From contig NZ_ATWH01000005.1 in assembly GCF_000421145.1 (NCBI RefSeq), positions 248,001-312,000 on the forward strand: a stretch of 64,000 nt of DNA, given 5' to 3'. The notes beneath the pieces are model-generated. The model did no database searches. It worked only from the letters and a program-made list of their open reading frames with translations, and was not told where the DNA came from. Position numbers and translations under genes: made by a program. Origin of the DNA: Glaciibacter superstes DSM 21135 (GTDB lineage: Bacteria; Actinomycetota; Actinomycetes; Actinomycetales; Microbacteriaceae). Positions 59,842-64,000 of this stretch are shown piece by piece. How positions within the stretch are numbered: the stretch's first letter is position 1; the number at the start of each line of letters is the position of its first letter.

Positions 59842-61014
59842 TCAGCTGGCGATATCTGGAGAGATTCGGATGAGACCGTAGCCGAAGCCAGCACCCGTAA
59901 CATCGAAGCTCGCGGCGCGCGGTCGCTCATCGAAGTTCAATCCCGACTGGTTTCCCAGCCCGGTGTTGACGACATAGCTCCCAGCCCCTAGGCGAACATC
60001 AGGAAGCGTAATCCGTACCCGATGACTGCCGACCGTATTTGGAAGTGTCGCGTTCAGGCCAAACGACGTCATGCTATAAATATGCAGACCGAGCGAGTTC
60101 TCGATGGATAGACCGATGCCCCATTCGTCCTGGGGCTCAAAGATCTCGATCAGGTAGTCAAGGATGATACTGATCGATTCTGCATCTTCTCGCGTTGTAG
60201 CGTCGACGGAAGTGATCGAGTACGCGGGCCGGCGCGCATCGGCGCCCTCAGCCACTTTGTCAGAAAGCTTGCGGTCCGCCTCGTAGCCCTCGCGCAGAAT
60301 GCGGATGCCTTCGGCGGGGTCACCGTCGTGTGTGATCTCACCCTGGTGCAGCACAACGACACGATCGCACAGTGAACCAACCTGATCAGCTGAGTGACTG
60401 ACCAGGACGATCGTGCGTCCTTCGCTCTGGAACTCCGCGATCTTTGCCATGCACTTGCGCTGGAACGGTTCATCGCCGACGGCCAGGACTTCGTCAACGA
60501 GGAGGAGATCCGGGTCCACATGCACCGCCACCGCGAAAGCAAGTCGCACATACATGCCGGAACTGTAGAACTTGACCTGTGTATCGATGAAGCTCTCAAT
60601 GCCGGAGAAATCCACGATCGCGTCGAAGTAACGGTCGGTCTCTTTCCGAGTGAGACCGAGGATTGCCGCGTTCAGGTAGACATTGTCCCGGCCTGTGAGA
60701 TCGGGGTGGAATCCGGCGCCGAGTTCCAGGAGAGCGGCCAACCTGCCTCGCCGCTGCACGCTGCCCGACGTCGGCTGGATGATCCCGCCGATTGTTTTCA
60801 GAAGGGTGCTCTTGCCCGACCCGTTGTGCCCAACCAGCCCGAGCGTTTCCCCGGTGGGAATGTCGAGGGAAACGTTGCGCAGCGCCCAGAAATCATCCCG
60901 ATGCTGGCGGGCGCGACCGAAGTTGACGAGGCGTTCCTTGAGAGACTTGTCCTTGTGCATGATGAAGCGCTTGGACAGGTTGTCGATGCTGACGATCGTT
61001 GGGTTCTCGGCCAT
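59842..61014 (-). CDS. wzt: Polysaccharide ABC exporter ATPase with carbohydrate-binding C-terminus (Wzt)
   Basis: 390 residues from ATG 61014; GGAG is 8 nt upstream, whereas a GTG at 61020 overlaps the wzm stop but sits too close to it. Walker A GHNGSGKST near 61-69, signature YSSGMYVRLAFAVA near 150, Walker B LLLVDEVLAVGD near 170, switch His in SHSADQ. Residues about 260-390 are a Wzt-C-like beta domain (SISIILDYLIEIFEPQDEWGIGLSIEN) that reads the glycan end. Exports a lipid-linked polymer, probably rhamnose-containing. Confidence 0.9.
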   Translation of the reverse strand: MAENPTIVSIDNLSKRFIMHKDKSLKERLVNFGRARQHRDDFWALRNVSLDIPTGETLGLVGHNGSGKSTLLKTIGGIIQPTSGSVQRRGRLAALLELGAGFHPDLTGRDNVYLNAAILGLTRKETDRYFDAIVDFSGIESFIDTQVKFYSSGMYVRLAFAVAVHVDPDLLLVDEVLAVGDEPFQRKCMAKIAEFQSEGRTIVLVSHSADQVGSLCDRVVVLHQGEITHDGDPAEGIRILREGYEADRKLSDKVAEGADARRPAYSITSVDATTREDAESISIILDYLIEIFEPQDEWGIGLSIENSLGLHIYSMTSFGLNATLPNTVGSHRVRITLPDVRLGAGSYVVNTGLGNQSGLNFDERPRAASFDVTGAGFGYGLIRISPDIAS

Positions 61015-61016
61015 AA

Positions 61017-61937
61017 TCACAACTCCTGCGCAAAGTTACCTTGTAGCCGCGAGAACACGCGCTGCCCGAACCACAGAAGTAAGACGCTGACGGCAAGGGC
61101 GAGAACCAAACGCAGATCGAGGTCGGCCGGCCAGTTGACGTTCGGGCCCTGCGCGGAGCCCGCTACCCAGAATGCCTTCTGCATCCCGAGCACGACCAGA
61201 GTCACCGGATTCAGCAGATACAACTGCTCGATCCAATTTCCTTGAAGCTCATTGTGCACAAAACTGTAGGAGTAGACGATAGGCGAAGCCCAAAACAGCA
61301 CAATGAGGGAGACCTCGACCAGATGCTGGATGTCGCGAAGGTAGACATTCAATGCCGAAAGGAGAAGGGCGACTGCGGTACCGAACACCACGAGTACCGC
61401 AATTGCCAAGGGTGCGTAGAGCAATTGGACGTGCCACGGTATCTCGCCGATGACGATCGTGGCGAGAATGAGGATCAGCAGTTGCACAGCGAAGTTGAAT
61501 AATGCACCGCCAACCGCGCTCAGGGGGAAGATCTCTCGCGGTAGATAGACCTTCTTGACGAGACCTGAATTGGTGACGATCGCGGTCGACCCATTTCCGA
61601 TGATCTCCGTGAAGAGCGTCCACACGGTGAGACCAACGAAAACAAAGAGAGCGAAGCTAGGGATTGCGCGCGCGGCGCCGAGGATCTGGCCGATAGCGAA
61701 GTAGTAGATCAACAGCTGTGCTAGCGGTCGGATCAGGCTCCAGACGATTCCTAGAGAGCTGTCTTTGTAGCGCGCTTTGAGTTCGCGGCGAACCAGAAGT
61801 CCGAGTAGCTCCCTGTGGTTCCACACGTCGCGCACCGATGCTGCGCTTCCGCGAAAGAACCGCGTCTCCTGGCCCACAGTATGGAGGGGCTCGGATGCGA
61901 TCCGCTGTGCTCGCAGATCAGCCGGAGATGCCGACAT
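61017..61937 (-). CDS. wzm: Polysaccharide ABC exporter permease (Wzm)
   Basis: 306 residues, ATG start. ABC-2 type with six hydrophobic segments after a cytoplasmic N-terminus (WNHRELLGLLVRRELKARYKDSSLGIVWSLIRPLAQLLIYYFAIG near 40-85; NPVTLVVLGMQKAFW near 240). Partner of the downstream Wzt ATPase. Typical of O-antigen and teichoic-acid export systems. Confidence 0.92.
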   Translation of the reverse strand: MSASPADLRAQRIASEPLHTVGQETRFFRGSAASVRDVWNHRELLGLLVRRELKARYKDSSLGIVWSLIRPLAQLLIYYFAIGQILGAARAIPSFALFVFVGLTVWTLFTEIIGNGSTAIVTNSGLVKKVYLPREIFPLSAVGGALFNFAVQLLILILATIVIGEIPWHVQLLYAPLAIAVLVVFGTAVALLLSALNVYLRDIQHLVEVSLIVLFWASPIVYSYSFVHNELQGNWIEQLYLLNPVTLVVLGMQKAFWVAGSAQGPNVNWPADLDLRLVLALAVSVLLLWFGQRVFSRLQGNFAQEL

Positions 61938-62092
61938 AGGCCACTTTCCATTGTTTCGATTCGGAGGTCAGAGATGATTCTAGGCGATCATTCCGAATGC
62001 GGACGCGTAGGTGCGGCCACACTGCCGGGTCGCCCTTGGCGTGGCTGGCGATCACTGGCCTTAATGATCGGTAGTCTTGCAAAGGATTGGGG

Positions 62093-62581
62093 ATGACAAT
62101 GCTTCGTAAGGTTAGGCTCCGCGCGCTAGCGGCCGCGTGCGTCGTCGGCGGTGCCAGCGTGGCGCTCGCACTTGTCGGGTGCACACCCGACGCACCCCGA
62201 CCTTCCAACACATCCGTTTCAACGGCGAGTCCGACTGAGTCGCCCTCCGAGACGCCACGACCCACAGAAACGGCCTTCCCTGCCACCGCCGTGATCAGTT
62301 TGGCTGGAGTGGATATCGACGGAGCGAACGTCACCGTTGCCGGTCTGGTGACCGGTGTCGTGGAAGACGGCGGTACCTGCCAGTTCGTGCTTGCTTCCGA
62401 TTCAACAGGAACGACCGTGGAACTTTCCAGCGAAGGAATCGCGAATGTCTCGAATACAGTTTGCTCCTCGGCACAGTCACCTATCGATTCATTCACGAAA
62501 GGGCCGTGGTCCGTGGTGCTGAACTACACATCCGCGAAAACGGAGATTTCTTCGGTACCGCAAGCATTGGAGATACCGTAA
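62093..62581 (+). CDS. Small secreted lipoprotein, unknown function
   Basis: 162 residues from ATG 62093 (AAAGGA 6 nt upstream; ATG 62099 possible). Signal peptide with lipobox ALVGC near Cys30, then a Ser/Thr/Pro-rich linker (STASPTESPSETPRPTETAF) and a beta-rich domain of about 90 residues with two cysteines (TCQFVLAS, TVCSSAQ) that may form a disulfide. Coupled by a 1-bp overlap (TAATG) to the next secreted protein, so the two probably act together at the wall. Confidence 0.75.
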   Translation: MTMLRKVRLRALAAACVVGGASVALALVGCTPDAPRPSNTSVSTASPTESPSETPRPTETAFPATAVISLAGVDIDGANVTVAGLVTGVVEDGGTCQFVLASDSTGTTVELSSEGIANVSNTVCSSAQSPIDSFTKGPWSVVLNYTSAKTEISSVPQALEIP

Positions 62582-64000
62582 TGCGTCGATTCCTCGGCAT
62601 GCTCTGCGCGCTCGTCGTGGCGACGTCACTTCTCGCGGTCGGTGGTCAGCAGTTGGTACCTGTACCTGCGTCGCAAGCGGCAGAGGCAGCGGACTTCGAT
62701 CCGTCCAACATCATTAGCGACGAAGTCTTCTACAACGGATCCGCCCTCGACTGGGGGCAGATCCAGACGTTCGCGGAATCGAAGGTGCCAACCTGCCGAA
62801 GCTCATACGCGTGCCTGACGAACTTTCGGCAGAACACGCCGACCATGGCGGCAACAAGCCTTTGCGATACCTATTGGGGCGCCCAAAACGAGCTGGCGTC
62901 GCAGATCATCGCCAAGGTCGGTGCCGCTTGTGGGATCAGCCAGAAGGCGCTCCTGGTGCTCTTGGAGAAGGAACAGAGTCTCGTTACGTCGGCGACTCCA
63001 AGTCAGACCCGATTCGACAAAGCGACGGGTTTCGGTTGTCCGGACACAGCGCCCTGCGACCCCGCATACGGCGGATTCTTCTACCAGGTCTATAACGCAG
63101 CACGGCAGTTCAAGAACTACGCGGCAAATCCCACGCGCTGGAATTACCAGGCCGGTCGAATCAACTACATCCAATTTCATCCGAACGCTGATTGCGGCTC
63201 GGCACCGGTCTTCATTCGTAACACGGCGACTGCGGGACTCTACATCTACACTCCCTACCAGCCGAACGCCGCAGCACTGGCAAACATGTATGGCACGGGA
63301 GATGGATGCAGCTCGTACGGGAATAGGAACTTCTGGCGAATCTTCAGTGACTGGTTTGGATCGCCGACGACAGCCTCGAGCCTGATGAGAACCACAAGCA
63401 ACGCATCCGTCTACCTGGTGTCTGGGGGCGTCAAGCACCCGGTAACCAGCCTTGCGATTTTTGGCGCTCTCGCGCCGCTGGGTAACGTGTCGTATGTATC
63501 GCAAGCTCAGCTTGACAAGTACCAGACGGCACACGCTGTCGGCCGAAGTTTGCGCGGCCCAGATGGAACAATCTACTTCTACGACTCGGGAATCAAGCTT
63601 CCCTTCGTCTCGTGCGGTCAGGCGGCCGATTACGGCGCTTCCTGTGCTGCCGACGGCTACATACAGTTGACTGACGTACAGATCGCAGCCTTCTACACCG
63701 GGCCTCCGATGGGGCCAGTGCTCGCCACCGTTGAGGGAAGTCGCTATTACGTGACTCTCGGCACGAAGCGGGAGATTCTTGACACTCGCTCCCAGGTCGA
63801 GGCTGGTTTGCCTGCGGGATACAACGTATTGACCGAGAGTGCGGTGTCGGCGCTTCCCCTCGGCGCTCCGATCGCACGAGACTCTGCGTACGTTCACCAT
63901 CGGGGGAGTAGCAACTACGTATACTTCGGCGGTGGGCAGAAGTACGCGATACCCGCTGCGACCGTGACCGCGCTCGGAGTACCCGGGCGCACGTCTGGCG
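62581..64000 (+). CDS. Large secreted wall protein with a lysozyme-like N-terminal domain (3' end outside window)
   Basis: 473 residues visible, no stop before the window edge. Signal peptide to about residue 30 (LVVATSLLAVGG, then ASQAAEA). Next a Cys-rich domain (about 35-265): ISDEVFYNGSALDWGQIQTFAESKVPTC, AACGISQKALLVLLEKEQSLV, GFGCPDTAPCDPAYGGFFYQVYNAARQFKNYA, DGCSSYGNRNFWRIFSDWFGSP. The LLEKEQ helix in this setting recalls lytic transglycosylases (inference). The region after about 270 has repeated 40-50-residue units starting VYLV/IYFYDSG/YYVTLG/VYFGGGQK, resembling wall-binding repeats. Confidence 0.75.
   Translation, partial: MRRFLGMLCALVVATSLLAVGGQQLVPVPASQAAEAADFDPSNIISDEVFYNGSALDWGQIQTFAESKVPTCRSSYACLTNFRQNTPTMAATSLCDTYWGAQNELASQIIAKVGAACGISQKALLVLLEKEQSLVTSATPSQTRFDKATGFGCPDTAPCDPAYGGFFYQVYNAARQFKNYAANPTRWNYQAGRINYIQFHPNADCGSAPVFIRNTATAGLYIYTPYQPNAAALANMYGTGDGCSSYGNRNFWRIFSDWFGSPTTASSLMRTTSNASVYLVSGGVKHPVTSLAIFGALAPLGNVSYVSQAQLDKYQTAHAVGRSLRGPDGTIYFYDSGIKLPFVSCGQAADYGASCAADGYIQLTDVQIAAFYTGPPMGPVLATVEGSRYYVTLGTKREILDTRSQVEAGLPAGYNVLTESAVSALPLGAPIARDSAYVHHRGSSNYVYFGGGQKYAIPAATVTALGVPGRTSG

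Overview
The window is GC-rich actinobacterial DNA, most likely from a member of the Microbacteriaceae (Cryobacterium/Salinibacterium-like). This taxonomic call is an inference. It rests on the gene order purE-purK-GtrA-PH-birA-accD-accE / accA3 / lpdA / PNP-phosphomannomutase (the same neighbourhood as Mycobacterium tuberculosis Rv3275-Rv3308), on many GTG starts, on promoters of the type TANNNT placed 6-8 nt before the start codon (leaderless transcripts), and on small dispersed palindromes between genes. No tRNA, rRNA, CRISPR array or transposase was seen.

Region 1 (1-20.6 kb) is conserved core. It holds purine nucleoside phosphorylase, an LpdA-type flavoprotein, a DrrAB-like exporter with a divergent TetR repressor and a clear operator, the acyl-CoA carboxylase genes (accA3, accE, accD) with birA, Maf, an RNA methyltransferase, a three-gene sensory module (response regulator, histidine kinase, catalytically reduced kinase-like membrane protein), a PH-domain protein, GtrA, purK, purE and an LCP cell-wall ligase.

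Region 2 (20.7-34 kb) is a carbohydrate-uptake block, all on the minus strand. One operon is LacI regulator, FAD-dependent oxidoreductase, lipoprotein sugar-binding protein and two permeases, with two LacI-type operators upstream. The second is sugar-binding lipoprotein, two permeases, GntR/HutC regulator, ROK kinase and NanE epimerase. It fits uptake and catabolism of N-acetylmannosamine or related amino sugars and has a DasR/NagR-like operator. Each binding-protein gene is followed at once by a strong GC hairpin. The block appears to have cut off a small gene at about 20.7 kb.

Region 3 (34-64 kb) is a cell-surface polysaccharide locus: rmlD, rmlB, rmlC and rmlA for dTDP-L-rhamnose, a WecE-type sugar aminotransferase, many glycosyltransferases (including a tandem WsaF-like pair), GtrA proteins, a DUF2142 membrane protein, a Wzm/Wzt ABC exporter, and a lipoprotein plus large secreted protein at the right edge. 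It is studded with small conflict or regulatory modules: VapBC-like, an XRE-nucleotidyltransferase plus HEPN (MntA/HepT-like) pair, a class II Fic protein, ParDE-like, a lone HipB-like repressor, and an AAA/DUF4143 ATPase preceded by four 13-bp repeats at an exact 23-bp period. A decayed copy of the rmlB 3' end shows past rearrangement here.
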